DNA of 64,000 nucleotides, from assembly GCA_000724175.1 (NCBI GenBank), contig JPGV01000023.1, positions 1-64,000 on the forward strand, given 5' to 3'. The stretch is from [Candidatus Thermochlorobacteriaceae] bacterium GBChlB (GTDB taxonomy: Bacteria; Bacteroidota; Chlorobiia; Chlorobiales; Thermochlorobacteraceae). Positions 9,839 through 18,900 of the stretch are shown here, piece by piece. The first letter of the stretch is position 1; every line of letters starts with the position of its first letter. Both the position numbers and the translations under genes were made by a program. Under the pieces are notes generated by a model. The model was not told where the DNA came from. It saw only the letters and a list, made by a program, of their open reading frames with translations, and did no database searches.

Positions 9839-11308
9839 ATGTCGCATTTCTCGTTGCTCGATTGGGCAATCGTGTTTCTTTATCTCGGCGGCGTTACCGC
9901 ATTTGGTCTTTTCAAGGGTGGCAAGCAGCAATCGGCGAAAGACTATTTTCTTTCCGAAGAAAAAATCAATTGGATCACCGTCGCGCTCTCTATCGTTGCG
10001 GCGGAAACATCGACGATAACCTTCATCTCTGTGCCGGGCATCGCTTACACGAGCAACTTTAATTTTCTTCAACTCGCCTTCGGCTATCTCATCGGGCGCG
10101 TCTTCGTGGCGCTCTACTTTCTGCCGCGCTACTACGAGGGCGAACTTACCACTGCTTACGTTTTCATCGAGAAACGATTTGGTCTCGGGATTCGGCGGTT
10201 GATGTCGAGCGTGTTTATCATTACGCGCATTTTCGCCGAAGGCGTGCGGCTCTACACGCCCGCCATTCCGCTCGTCGTCATTCTCAAAGGGTATAATCTT
10301 TTCACTGGGGTTTCCGACTCGATGCTCTACGTCGTTGCGATTCTCTTCACGTCGGCATTGACGATTCTCTACGTGCAGTTCGGCGGCGTGCGCGCTGTCA
10401 TTTGGACGGACTTCATTCAACTCTTTGTGTATCTGTTCGGCGGACTTGCGGCGCTGCTCATTTTGCTTGGCAAAGTTCCTGACGCCAATGCGTCGCTCTC
10501 GATGCTTGCCGCACAAGGGAAGTTGGACGTTTTTAACTTCAGCTTCGATAATTTTTTCTCGACGCCGTATCAATTTTTTCTCGCGCTCTTCGGCGGCGCG
10601 TTTCTCTCAATGGCGTCGCACGGCACAGACTATCTCATCGTGCAACGGCTTTTTACAACCGATAATTTGAAGGACAGCCAAAAAGCCATCGTCCTGAGCG
10701 GCGCAATCGTCATTGTTCAATTCACAATTTTTCTGTGCGTCGGCTCGCTCTTGTATGTGTTTTACAACGGCGTTCAAATGCGCGGCGACGAGGTGTTCTC
10801 AAAGTTCATCATTGAAGGATTACCCAATGGCGTTTCAGGCTTAATCGTGGCAGGCATTTTCGCCACAGCAATGTCGACGCTCTCGACAGCAATTACGTCG
10901 ATTTCAAGTTCAACCGTGTTCGATTTGTATGCAAACACGGAGCATGGCAAAACAGCAAGCGAGCCAGAGAAATTTAGATTCGCCAAACGCGCGTCGTTTC
11001 TTTGGTCGATTGTGCTGACGCTGGCTGCGCTGGGTTTTATTGGGCTTGAAAAGCGCGTCGTTGATGTTGCGCTCTCGATTGCGTCATTCACTTATGGCGG
11101 ACTGCTCGGCGTTTTCTTTTTGGCGGTTTTCTTCAAGGGCGCCACTGCGCGCAGCACCGCAGCAGGTTTTCTCGTCAGCGTCGTCGTTATGGCTTACATC
11201 ATCACACAAACCACGCTCGCTTGGACGCTCTATGTCATTCTTGGCAGTTCCCTCACGCTTCTCACGTCGCTCTTGGTCTCTCGTTTTGAACCTGCGGAAG
11301 CGGGTTAA
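9839..11308 (+). CDS. Sodium:solute symporter (SSS family)
   Basis: The protein has 489 residues and about 13 hydrophobic segments, as in the SSS family of inner-membrane sodium-coupled transporters. Family features include SAKDYFLSEEKINWITVALSIVAAETSTITFISVPG near the start (the sodium-site helix), the GGVRAVIWTDFIQ motif and the GLIVAGIFATAMSTLSTAITSISSS segment. The substrate cannot be read from sequence. Its convergent neighbour is a NamZ-like N-acetylmuramidase. SSS transporters carry N-acetylmuramic acid in Tannerella, so an amino-sugar substrate is a reasonable guess. Its stop overlaps the stop of the convergent gene by 4 bases. Confidence 0.92.
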   Translation: MSHFSLLDWAIVFLYLGGVTAFGLFKGGKQQSAKDYFLSEEKINWITVALSIVAAETSTITFISVPGIAYTSNFNFLQLAFGYLIGRVFVALYFLPRYYEGELTTAYVFIEKRFGLGIRRLMSSVFIITRIFAEGVRLYTPAIPLVVILKGYNLFTGVSDSMLYVVAILFTSALTILYVQFGGVRAVIWTDFIQLFVYLFGGLAALLILLGKVPDANASLSMLAAQGKLDVFNFSFDNFFSTPYQFFLALFGGAFLSMASHGTDYLIVQRLFTTDNLKDSQKAIVLSGAIVIVQFTIFLCVGSLLYVFYNGVQMRGDEVFSKFIIEGLPNGVSGLIVAGIFATAMSTLSTAITSISSSTVFDLYANTEHGKTASEPEKFRFAKRASFLWSIVLTLAALGFIGLEKRVVDVALSIASFTYGGLLGVFFLAVFFKGATARSTAAGFLVSVVVMAYIITQTTLAWTLYVILGSSLTLLTSLLVSRFEPAEAG

Positions 11309-12528
11309 TACAACCGCGCTCTTTTGTATTGTTCATCGATTCCGTCGATACTTTTTTGAGCGGCGCGCGTGATTTCTTCAAACGATTTCCCTGCGTCGAG
11401 CATCAAACGCAGGGTGTTCGTGCCGACGAGCTTATCAAAAAAATTTCCTTTGTTCATCCACCGCACGTTCTCCGAGTGATTTTTTTTCAACGCCGCCAAC
11501 AATGCAACCGCGACGCTGAACGGTTGGAATGCGTTTCGGTCGACCACAATTACCCTAACGCCGAAACATAGGTTATCTCGATACTTCGGATTCTCCGATT
11601 TCCCTTTTATCGCTTTTGGCGTGAAAGAAATGGTGTCGAAGCGCACTCCGCTCAAGTTGTATTGTTTGAGTTCATTGATGAGTTTTACGGCATCGATGAA
11701 CGGCGCGCCGATAACTTCAAACGGCGTTGATGTTCCGCGTCCTTCGCTCACGTTCAGCCCTTCCAAAAACACTGTTGCAGGATAGAGAATCTCCGCGTCA
11801 ACGCTTGCAAGATTCGGCGAAGGGGCGATAAACTTTAAGGTCTTGACGCTGTCAAAAAATTGAGTTCGGTCATAGTTCTCCATTTTGACCACTGTCAGTT
11901 TTAGCGTCGGCAGTTCTTCGGCTTGAATGAGCGTTGCAAGTTCGCCGATTGTCAAGCCGTGAATAAACGGCACTTTCACCAGCCCGACGAACGACGAAAA
12001 CGCCGTATCGAGCATAAAGCCTTGCGGCGCAATCGGCGCAATTGGATTTGGTCGGTCAAGCGCCATGAATTCCTTTCCTGCGTCGGCGCACACTTGCATG
12101 GCAAGTTTCATCGTTGAAATGTAGGTGTAGCAGCGCGTTCCCACGTCTTGAATATCGAAGAGCAGCGCGTCGAGGTCGGCAAGCATGTCTGGCGTCGGCT
12201 TGTTGGTTTTTCCGTAGAGCGAATAAATTTTCAAATCGCCGAGCGTTGAGGACGCGATTTTTTTTCCAGCTTCTTCGTCGCCCGCAAAGCCGTGTTCGGG
12301 CGCAAAGAGCGCGACGAGCTTCGCGCCGCGTTTCGCCAGTGCGTGGTAGGTCGGCGCTCCCTCAAGAGTTGTTCCCGTGCGGTTCGTGATAAGCCCGATT
12401 TTTTTGCCCTCAATCAACGCAAACTTCTTTTCCAGAAGAACGTCGATTCCGTTTTTGAGTTGCGCGGCAGCCGTAGACGCCTGTAAAATCAATGCAACGC
12501 AGGCAGAAGTGTAAAAAAACTGCTTCAT
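11305..12528 (-). CDS. DUF1343 protein, NamZ-like exo-N-acetylmuramidase
   Basis: The protein has 407 residues with an N-terminal signal peptide (FFYTSACVALILQASTAAAQ), so it acts outside the inner membrane. The body is DUF1343: IGLITNRTGTT near the start, LVALFAPEHGFAGDEEAG, LLFDIQDVGTRCYTYISTM, FMALDRPNPIAP, then GLNVSEGRGTSTPFEVIGAPF. The characterised member NamZ of Bacillus subtilis releases N-acetylmuramic acid from the non-reducing end of peptidoglycan fragments. The same activity is inferred here. Its start overlaps the stop of the DUF4149 gene by 4 bases, so it is the last gene of a coupled chain. The adjacent convergent gene encodes an SSS transporter, which could import the product. 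Confidence 0.85.
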   Translation of the reverse strand: MKQFFYTSACVALILQASTAAAQLKNGIDVLLEKKFALIEGKKIGLITNRTGTTLEGAPTYHALAKRGAKLVALFAPEHGFAGDEEAGKKIASSTLGDLKIYSLYGKTNKPTPDMLADLDALLFDIQDVGTRCYTYISTMKLAMQVCADAGKEFMALDRPNPIAPIAPQGFMLDTAFSSFVGLVKVPFIHGLTIGELATLIQAEELPTLKLTVVKMENYDRTQFFDSVKTLKFIAPSPNLASVDAEILYPATVFLEGLNVSEGRGTSTPFEVIGAPFIDAVKLINELKQYNLSGVRFDTISFTPKAIKGKSENPKYRDNLCFGVRVIVVDRNAFQPFSVAVALLAALKKNHSENVRWMNKGNFFDKLVGTNTLRLMLDAGKSFEEITRAAQKSIDGIDEQYKRARLY

Positions 12529-13025
12529 CGTTTTTGAAAGGCGGAGAGCGCAAGAAATCCTAACGCCATAAACAGGTTCGCGCTCGTCAGTTGCGTGTAA
12601 AGTTTGTGAAGCTGATTGAACTCGTCGCGGAAGGCTTGTTTGGCTGTATTGAAATTATCGAAATCGACAATTTCCACGACGCGCAACTGCTCTAATCGGT
12701 CGGTTAAAAATTTTCCATACACGATGAGCAGCACAATCATCACCACGAGCAATGCCGTTTTAATCACCCTGAGCGTGTCGCGCTCTTCCGACTGCAAGAG
12801 AAAATATATGGCGGCAATGCTCATCAAGACAGACGAAACGGTTTCAATGATGTTGAGCCGCGCTAAAATTTTCCCGTTTAAACTTCCCGCCAAATTGATG
12901 CTGCCTGCTTCGCGGAAAATGACGCCAGCGACCGCGATGCCGAACATCGCAATCGAGCCAATCCAAACGCCCGCGCCCAGATTCTCGAGAAAATAAAAAA
13001 TGGAGTTTGTCAGTTGTTTGTTCAT
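12525..13025 (-). CDS. DUF4149 membrane protein (TMEM205-like)
   Basis: The protein has 166 residues and four predicted membrane segments: residues about 10-35, 57-77, 85-105 and near the C-terminus (LFMALGFLALSAF). The first segment has the pattern GAGVWIGSIAMFGIAVAGVIF, which resembles DUF4149/TMEM205 proteins. A soluble loop follows the third helix. The molecular role of the family is unknown. It overlaps both neighbours by 4 bases, the TSUP permease gene before it and the NamZ-like gene after it, so the three are likely translationally coupled. Confidence 0.7.
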   Translation of the reverse strand: MNKQLTNSIFYFLENLGAGVWIGSIAMFGIAVAGVIFREAGSINLAGSLNGKILARLNIIETVSSVLMSIAAIYFLLQSEERDTLRVIKTALLVVMIVLLIVYGKFLTDRLEQLRVVEIVDFDNFNTAKQAFRDEFNQLHKLYTQLTSANLFMALGFLALSAFQKR

Positions 13026-13798
13026 TGCAAGTAAAGTTTAATAGTGTCGTGTCCAAATTTAGCAATGATGAGCGCGATGACGCCAAGAAAAAACACCCTG
13101 ACGAAACTGCTCCCGCGCAGAATAGCAAGCTGCGTTCCTAACACTGCACCGAGAATGTTACATGCGCCCATCGGAATTCCGACATGGAACAGCAAATTGT
13201 TCGTCGCGCCGAAGTATATCACGGCTGCAAGGTTCGTCGAAAAGTTCACGACCTTCGCCGTTGCGGACGCCTGCAAAAAATCAAATCCAAAAATGAGAAT
13301 GAAACTGAATATCAAAAAACTGCCCGCGCCAGGCCCGAAAAATCCGTCGTAAAAACCAAGTCCTGCGCCGATGGCGACGGCGTAAAAAAATTCGTTAGGT
13401 AAATTTTTCAAATGTTGGCTGTCGCCTAAATCTTTTTTGACGGCGGTGTAAATCGCCACGCCGACAAGCAGTATCAAGATGAGCGGGCGCAAGGCTTCTT
13501 TTGGAAAAAATCGCACCGCGCTTGCACCCATGAACGAAAACGCAAACGCCGTCCCTGCGGCAACGAGCGCAATGCGCCAATTAATGTCGACGCTTCTGGC
13601 ATATCGCCACGTTGCCACCGACGTTCCCATAATTGAGGAGAGTTTATTCGTGCCGAGCAGCGCGGCGTCGGGCTGTGTGGTCATAAAAATAAACAGCGCA
13701 GGCAACTGCACCAGTCCGCCGCCGCCGACGATGGCGTCGATGAATCCGGCAAGAAACGCCGCCGCGCATACACCGAAAAGTTCAGGCGAGAGTTCCAC
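13022..13798 (-). CDS. TauE/SafE (TSUP) family permease
   Basis: The protein has 258 residues and about eight membrane segments. The family signature appears near the start as FLAGFIDAIVGGGGLVQLPALF. It returns in the second half as GAGLGFYDGFFGPGAGSFLIFSFILIFGFDFLQASATAKVVNFSTN, reflecting the internal duplication of this family. TSUP members export or import sulfite, sulfoacetate, thiosulfate or other small anions; the substrate here is unknown. It overlaps the EVE gene at its start and the DUF4149 gene at its end, indicating a coupled operon. Confidence 0.9.
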   Translation of the reverse strand: MELSPELFGVCAAAFLAGFIDAIVGGGGLVQLPALFIFMTTQPDAALLGTNKLSSIMGTSVATWRYARSVDINWRIALVAAGTAFAFSFMGASAVRFFPKEALRPLILILLVGVAIYTAVKKDLGDSQHLKNLPNEFFYAVAIGAGLGFYDGFFGPGAGSFLIFSFILIFGFDFLQASATAKVVNFSTNLAAVIYFGATNNLLFHVGIPMGACNILGAVLGTQLAILRGSSFVRVFFLGVIALIIAKFGHDTIKLYLQ

Positions 13799-14184
13799 TA
13801 TCTGACGCGCTTTAAAATTTCCTGAACAATGGCGGCTGGCACGGGCATCACCGAAAGGCGCGGCAGACGGAGCAACTCAAACGCTTGAAACACATCGATG
13901 TTTTTCATCTCGGCAAGCGACAACGGTGTTGCAAACTTTTCAAGAAATTTCAATTGACACGTTGCGTCCTTTTCATTGCTTGCATCGGCGACTGCTTCGG
14001 CGAGACCCACGATGCGCTTTTCTTTGCCTGTGTGATAGATGAAACACTTGTCGCCTTTCTTCACGGCGCGCAGATGTTTGAGCGCGAGCGCGTTCTCAAC
14101 GCCGTCCCAGAGCGTTTCGCCGTCGCGCGCCAAGGCGTCGATGTTATAGTCGTCGGGTTCGGTCTTCAAGAGAAAGAAATTCAT
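13798..14184 (-). CDS. EVE domain protein
   Basis: The 128-residue protein begins FFLLKTEPDDYNIDAL, then TLWDGVENALALKHLRAVKKGDKCFIYHTGKEKRIVGLAEA. This is the classic EVE (PUA-like) plan with its conserved Trp, Tyr and His positions. EVE domains bind modified bases in DNA or RNA in several studied cases. The C-terminal part is somewhat shorter than the usual 150-residue family member, but the ending LRLPRLSVMPVPAAIVQEIL matches. It lies 18 bases after a TPR protein gene and its stop touches the start of the TSUP gene. Its partner and ligand are unknown. Confidence 0.88.
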   Translation of the reverse strand: MNFFLLKTEPDDYNIDALARDGETLWDGVENALALKHLRAVKKGDKCFIYHTGKEKRIVGLAEAVADASNEKDATCQLKFLEKFATPLSLAEMKNIDVFQAFELLRLPRLSVMPVPAAIVQEILKRVR

Positions 14185-14202
14185 TGCGGCGCTGCGGCTT
14201 GA

Positions 14203-15384
14203 TTAGCCTGCGTAAGGGTGGTCAATATAAGTTTTTGCGAGTTGATGTGAGTTTTGATAGTCTTTCATTTGCAACACTTTTTTGTAATGCGCAACCGCCG
14301 TCGCGTGATTGCCTTGCAAGTCGTAAATCATGCCAATGCGCAGCATGGTGAGCGCGTGATACGCCGAGGGTTCCTTATCGACTTTTTTACAAATCTCTTC
14401 GGCGTGTTTGAAATGCTCGTGCGCCTCAGCGATTTTCTTGTCGTTCATCAGCGACACACCAATGTGAAAATGCGCTTCGCGGGCGAACCGCTCATTGTAA
14501 GTTTTATCGCCCGATTGATATTTTTTCAAGATGTCTCGATAAATCGTTTCAGCGTCTTTCCAGAACCCACTTGCAGCGTAAGCACGCCCAAGGTAGGCGT
14601 AGAAGACGGAGTTTTTGGGATACTTTTCGCGCAACTGTTTTGCGTATTGCAACGCTTTCAGAAAATCGCGCTCATAACTGTAATAAATTTGCAGAAGAAA
14701 ATAGAGCGATTCAGTGCGGGCATAACGCGATTTTTCTGCGCTCATCTCCAACTGCGCGATGCCTTTTTTCTTATCGCCTTTTGGAAACAAGAGCGCAAGC
14801 GGCTTGACAGCGGGAATTTTTTCGGGAATTACTTCTGCGTAGTAATTGTAAAGTCCTAATCCAAAAAGCACGTCGTAATTTTCTTTATCGATTTTTCGAA
14901 GTGTGTTCACGAGCGGCAGCGCGTCTTTGCCGTCGCTGGCGGCTTTCAGCCAACTTTCACGATTCGCCCGCAGGCGTCCGCGAAATCCCAACGCACCGCA
15001 TTTGAAAAACAGCGCCTCGACGTCCTGCGAGTTCCGTTCCAGACGCTCGTCGCAGACCTCAATGACTTTTTCCATTAAGTCGCTGAATCGGTCGTCGTAG
15101 TCGGTGTTGTCCATATCGAGCATCATTCGCCACCAAAGTGTCATGCCGATGAAGAAGTGTCCGACAGGACTTTTCGCGTCTTTATTGACGATTTCAGTAA
15201 AAATTTTATCGGCTTTGTCAAAGTCAAGATTGTAAATAAGTTCAATGCCTTCATCAATTTGCTTGCTATACACCGTTACCAATTCAGGCGCGACAGTTCT
15301 GCGCTCGATTTGAGCCGACACTGGTGAGAGCCAGAAAAGCAGGAGCAGACAGGGCAGTATTTTTCCCAGAAAGTTTTTTTTCAT
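14203..15384 (-). CDS. Exported tetratricopeptide repeat protein
   Basis: The protein has 393 residues. A signal peptide (ILPCLLLLFWLSPVSAQ) is followed by several TPR-like helical repeats. The clearest are FDKADKIFTEIVNKDAKSP near residue 60, FLKALQYAKQLREKYPKNSVFYAYLGRAYAASG, and HATAVAHYKKVLQMKDYQ near the end. It is probably periplasmic or outer-membrane attached and a scaffold for protein contacts. It begins a minus-strand chain (EVE, TSUP, DUF4149, NamZ-like). It is separated from the ExbB/ExbD/giant-TPR cluster by a strong terminator, so it is likely a separate transcription unit even though it shares the TPR theme. Confidence 0.82.
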   Translation of the reverse strand: MKKNFLGKILPCLLLLFWLSPVSAQIERRTVAPELVTVYSKQIDEGIELIYNLDFDKADKIFTEIVNKDAKSPVGHFFIGMTLWWRMMLDMDNTDYDDRFSDLMEKVIEVCDERLERNSQDVEALFFKCGALGFRGRLRANRESWLKAASDGKDALPLVNTLRKIDKENYDVLFGLGLYNYYAEVIPEKIPAVKPLALLFPKGDKKKGIAQLEMSAEKSRYARTESLYFLLQIYYSYERDFLKALQYAKQLREKYPKNSVFYAYLGRAYAASGFWKDAETIYRDILKKYQSGDKTYNERFAREAHFHIGVSLMNDKKIAEAHEHFKHAEEICKKVDKEPSAYHALTMLRIGMIYDLQGNHATAVAHYKKVLQMKDYQNSHQLAKTYIDHPYAG

Positions 15385-15452
15385 AGTCGCGATTCATCCA
15401 TTTGCAACAAGAGAACATCAGTTCGGCGCGTCAAAATTCCGTTGGGTTCAAC

Positions 15453-15481
15453 AAAAAAAGCCAAGTGTTGGGCTTGGCTTT
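15453..15481 (-). terminator. Intrinsic terminator after the motor-type cluster
   Basis: A perfect 9-bp stem (AAAGCCAAG with CTTGGCTTT) encloses a 7-base loop. On the minus strand it is followed by a run of seven T. It lies 22 bases past the stop of the small exported protein gene and therefore ends the 15.5-28.3 kb cluster. On the plus strand the hairpin is followed by GAATTTTT and might also work. Confidence 0.85.
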
Positions 15482-15503
15482 GAATTTTTATGGTGAGTTT
15501 TGT

Positions 15504-15902
15504 TCAGTTTCGCTCACGATTAACCACCTCGCGCGGTGAGGCTTGAAGCGGCTTTTCGGTGATTTTGTTGCTGAAGAGCGTCTGGCGGGCGCGGCTCTCG
15601 ACTTCTTTGCTGATGTCTCCGAAACGGCTTTGGTCAGTAACAACGTCAATTGGCATACGTTCGATGTTGAACTTCACGCGCGGCGTTTGCACGCGGTATT
15701 CGATTTTGATGGCGTCAAGCACGATGTCTTGATCACGCTTCTGATTTTGTAACGCAGATTGACTTCCGCCTGTCACTCCCTTTTTGCCTTTTGCGATTTT
15801 TGGAACGGTTTTTCCCTTCGGCGCTTTCTGCGCGAACACTGATTCCGCTGATAGGCTTACGCACAGCAGAGCAAGCAGCAAGAGTCCGAACGCTTTTTTC
15901 AT
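15504..15902 (-). CDS. Small exported basic protein, unknown function
   Basis: The protein has 132 residues from the ATG at 15902. It starts with a clear signal peptide (AFGLLLLALLCVSLSAESVFA). A Lys/Gly/Pro-rich stretch (KAPKGKTVPKIAKGKKGVTGG) and a mixed-charge C-terminal part with LDAIKIEYRVQTPRVKFNIERMPID follow. I recognise no family. It begins 19 bases after the stop of the giant TPR gene and is the last gene before a strong terminator, so it belongs to the same operon and may be an accessory subunit. The frame is open to 15935, but those residues precede the signal peptide and overlap the giant gene. Confidence 0.65.
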   Translation of the reverse strand: MKKAFGLLLLALLCVSLSAESVFAQKAPKGKTVPKIAKGKKGVTGGSQSALQNQKRDQDIVLDAIKIEYRVQTPRVKFNIERMPIDVVTDQSRFGDISKEVESRARQTLFSNKITEKPLQASPREVVNRERN

Positions 15903-15921
15903 CGTTGTTTCTAAACGGTTA

Positions 15922-18900
15922 TTATTTGACATCAACTTCTTTCTTGATTTCCTTTTGCGCCTTTTTGCGCTTCTCGACCAGCACTTGAATCAGTTTTTTC
16001 AAATCATCATCTTTGATGTCGCCGAAATACGACAAGTTGAACACGACTTTCAATCCTGCGCCTTTTTGGAGCGTGCCGGGTGCGCGAATCGCCAAGAGGT
16101 TTTTCCCTTCCACCACAAAATCCGACACGTCCAAGAGCATTTGCGTGTTGTCAAGCGTCGAGTCTTCGGGAACAAGATTTTTGAACAACCGCACTTTGTC
16201 GGAGCCGACTTGCGTATCATTCACATAGACCTCGAGAGAGTCAAACGGGAAGTCGCTTGCCAAAGCAATCTGGGCGATTTCCTTTGCGCCTTTGAAATCA
16301 AATTCTTTTCTGAAATACACATAATCAGGGCGTTTTGGACCTTGCGCGACTGGCGCAGGCGGCTTGACCGTCAAGTTATTTACGACACTTTTGACGTTCT
16401 TCACGGCTTTGGCGGCAGCTTCTGCGCCCGATTTCGCGGCGTCGTCGGCGACTTCTCCGCTCAGCGTTACCGCGCCATTTTTCACGTCAGAAACGGTTGC
16501 GCCTACAAATGTGCTTATCGCTGCTTCGACTGCTTTTTTCAGGTCAGCATCTTTCTTGCTCAATTTTTTTCCCGACTGCGCGAAATGCTGCTCCAACACC
16601 ACCGCGTTGAATATGCGCTTACTTTGGTGAGTGAGATTTTTTTGGCCGTTCAATTCCAATACACCTGTCTTTTTGCCCGATTTGGTTACTTTGAGCGTTG
16701 TAACCGTATCGGTGGTTGATTTTCCAGCCTTCAATTGAGCCGCTTTCACGCCCTTGCCTTTGAGCAGATTGATGATTTCGGTAACACGCTTCGGCACCGT
16801 TTTCTTCGCGTCTTTATCGGAGAGGCCAACACGGCTGGCGTTCACTTCCATCACCAATTTTGAATCTTCCTTGAACTTGGCAACAAGGCTGTCGAGCGAT
16901 TCTGCGCCACTTACAATTTTTGAACCCGTGCTGTCAAAGGCAATGTTGGTTGAAATCACCTCGCCGACGCTGAGATAGTTAATCACAGGTTTAGGCGGCT
17001 CAACGGCGCCGACAGTGTCTTTCTTGACCTCGCCGCCTTGTGGCTCACCGTCTTTCTTGACCTCGCCGTCTTGTGGCGCAACGCCCGCCGAATCTTTCTT
17101 CACAGGCTCGTTCTTCGGAGCTGGTGGCGGTGGGGCTTGCTCAACGATTGGCGTCGCTTTCTCATACCAGATGGCTCTGGCAGAGACTTCTTTGCGTGCA
17201 AAAGTCGTGTCGGTGATTTTCGTCAGGTAGCTGATTTGACGAGTTTCATCGTTTTCAACCACGCCTTTGAAGTTTGGCGACGAGTAATCGCGTTTGAACC
17301 AGTCATACTCTTTGCCCGGCTCAATGGATTCAGCGACGGTCCAATCGCTGCCCGATTGAATGGTGATTTCGGTTTTCAGTTCAGGCAGGAGTTTCAAGAC
17401 GGACGGGTCGATTTTCGTGTAAGCGAAAAGCGCCTTCGTGGTATTTTCATCTTTAATGTCGTAGTCGCTAATGAGCGTTACGGCTTCGGTCAAAATCGCT
17501 TGCGCCGATTGCTTGTATAGTTTAGCAATTGGGTCGTATTTGAGCGCGCCAAACTCCGTGTACCAGAACTTCTCGGAATTGCCAAGTTTATCCCAATCCT
17601 TGACGAGTTGCTCAAGCGCGGCGCCGCGTTGGCGATTGCCTTCGCCCATGTCGTAGAGGAATTTTGAGGCGCGCGTGGCGACTTCGTTGATTTTATTTTC
17701 GGGCGCGCCTGCTTTTTTCAAAATCTCGTAGGCGTTCAAATACTCTACAATCGCACTAAGCGTCAGCTCGTAGCCCGACTTGATGATGAAGTTCATCTTT
17801 GAAGTGCGCACGGTGAAGTCAATCACATCAGAGGCGGCAGGCTGTTTTGTTAGGCTGTCGAGCTTTCGTCGATAACCAGCGTCGTATTGGTCGAAGAGCG
17901 TATTGGCGGCGCGGGCGAGCGAGTCACTTCGGTCGACCGCTTTGGTTGCCAAATCAATAATAGCCAAGCGTGATTTCTCGACATACTCGTTCTTCAAGCC
18001 GAGTTCGTTGGAGCGGTCAATGCCGCGCCGATAAGTGCTGATGGCTTGTTCGGCAGCTGGACGAACAAAGCGGCTGGCAATTTGCCCAAGCGCGATGAGT
18101 TCTGCTACATCGCCGAGAAAGACGGTAACAGACTTTTTGCCTTTGCCGAACTTACTGCTTAATGTTTTTTGTTTCTCGTCGGCGCCCGTGTTGAGATAAG
18201 TGTAAACGCTTTTTTCGTTCACTTGTCCCGCTTTGAAATACATTTCCGAGATTTTGGATTTTGCTTTCTCGGTAACAGCATCGAGCGTGGTTACAAAGAC
18301 TTCATCGGGCACGTCGCGTCCGTCGCGGATACCGTTTTTAGAGATCCACTTTTCGGTTGGCGGCACGAGTTGAGCAAGGACTTCCTCTCCTCTTTGAGCG
18401 TTCTCAATTTTTCCAGCGCTGCTCACAATGGTTCCCAGAACAGCGGTGATGGAGTCGTTATATGAGGACAGTTTTGTTGCTTTTGCCGAATCTTCGGGCG
18501 CGATGGGCTTCAAGAAGTCTTCGCGTGCTTTCGTGAGTTGCTTGAAGGTAAAGGCGTAGTCGCCGCCGGCGCGCTCATAGTAGAACGCCGCATCGGTGTA
18601 TGCCTGAACTTTATTGACCGACAGTTTTGCATCAATGATTTTGCGCCCTTGTCGGTCAGTTACTTTGTCGAGTGTATCCGGCACGCGGCTGAACTTATCG
18701 GCAAGGTCTTCTGAGATGAAACCTGCGTTGTAGAAGGCTTCAATCGTGCGATAGCCACCGAGTTTCGCAAGTTCAAGAATGTTCTTCTCCATTTTGCGCT
18801 TGAGCGGATACTTCGCCAGCGTGTCATACTCAACATCTTTCGGCTTCGGCTTTGCAGGCAACTTTTGAGCCTGTTGTTTTGCCGGCTGGGCTTGTGTCGT

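Noticed and set aside
9713-10573. A 286-codon open frame on the minus strand
   Set aside because: It lies fully opposite the end of the STAS gene and the symporter. Its highly charged translation is the expected complement of a membrane protein.
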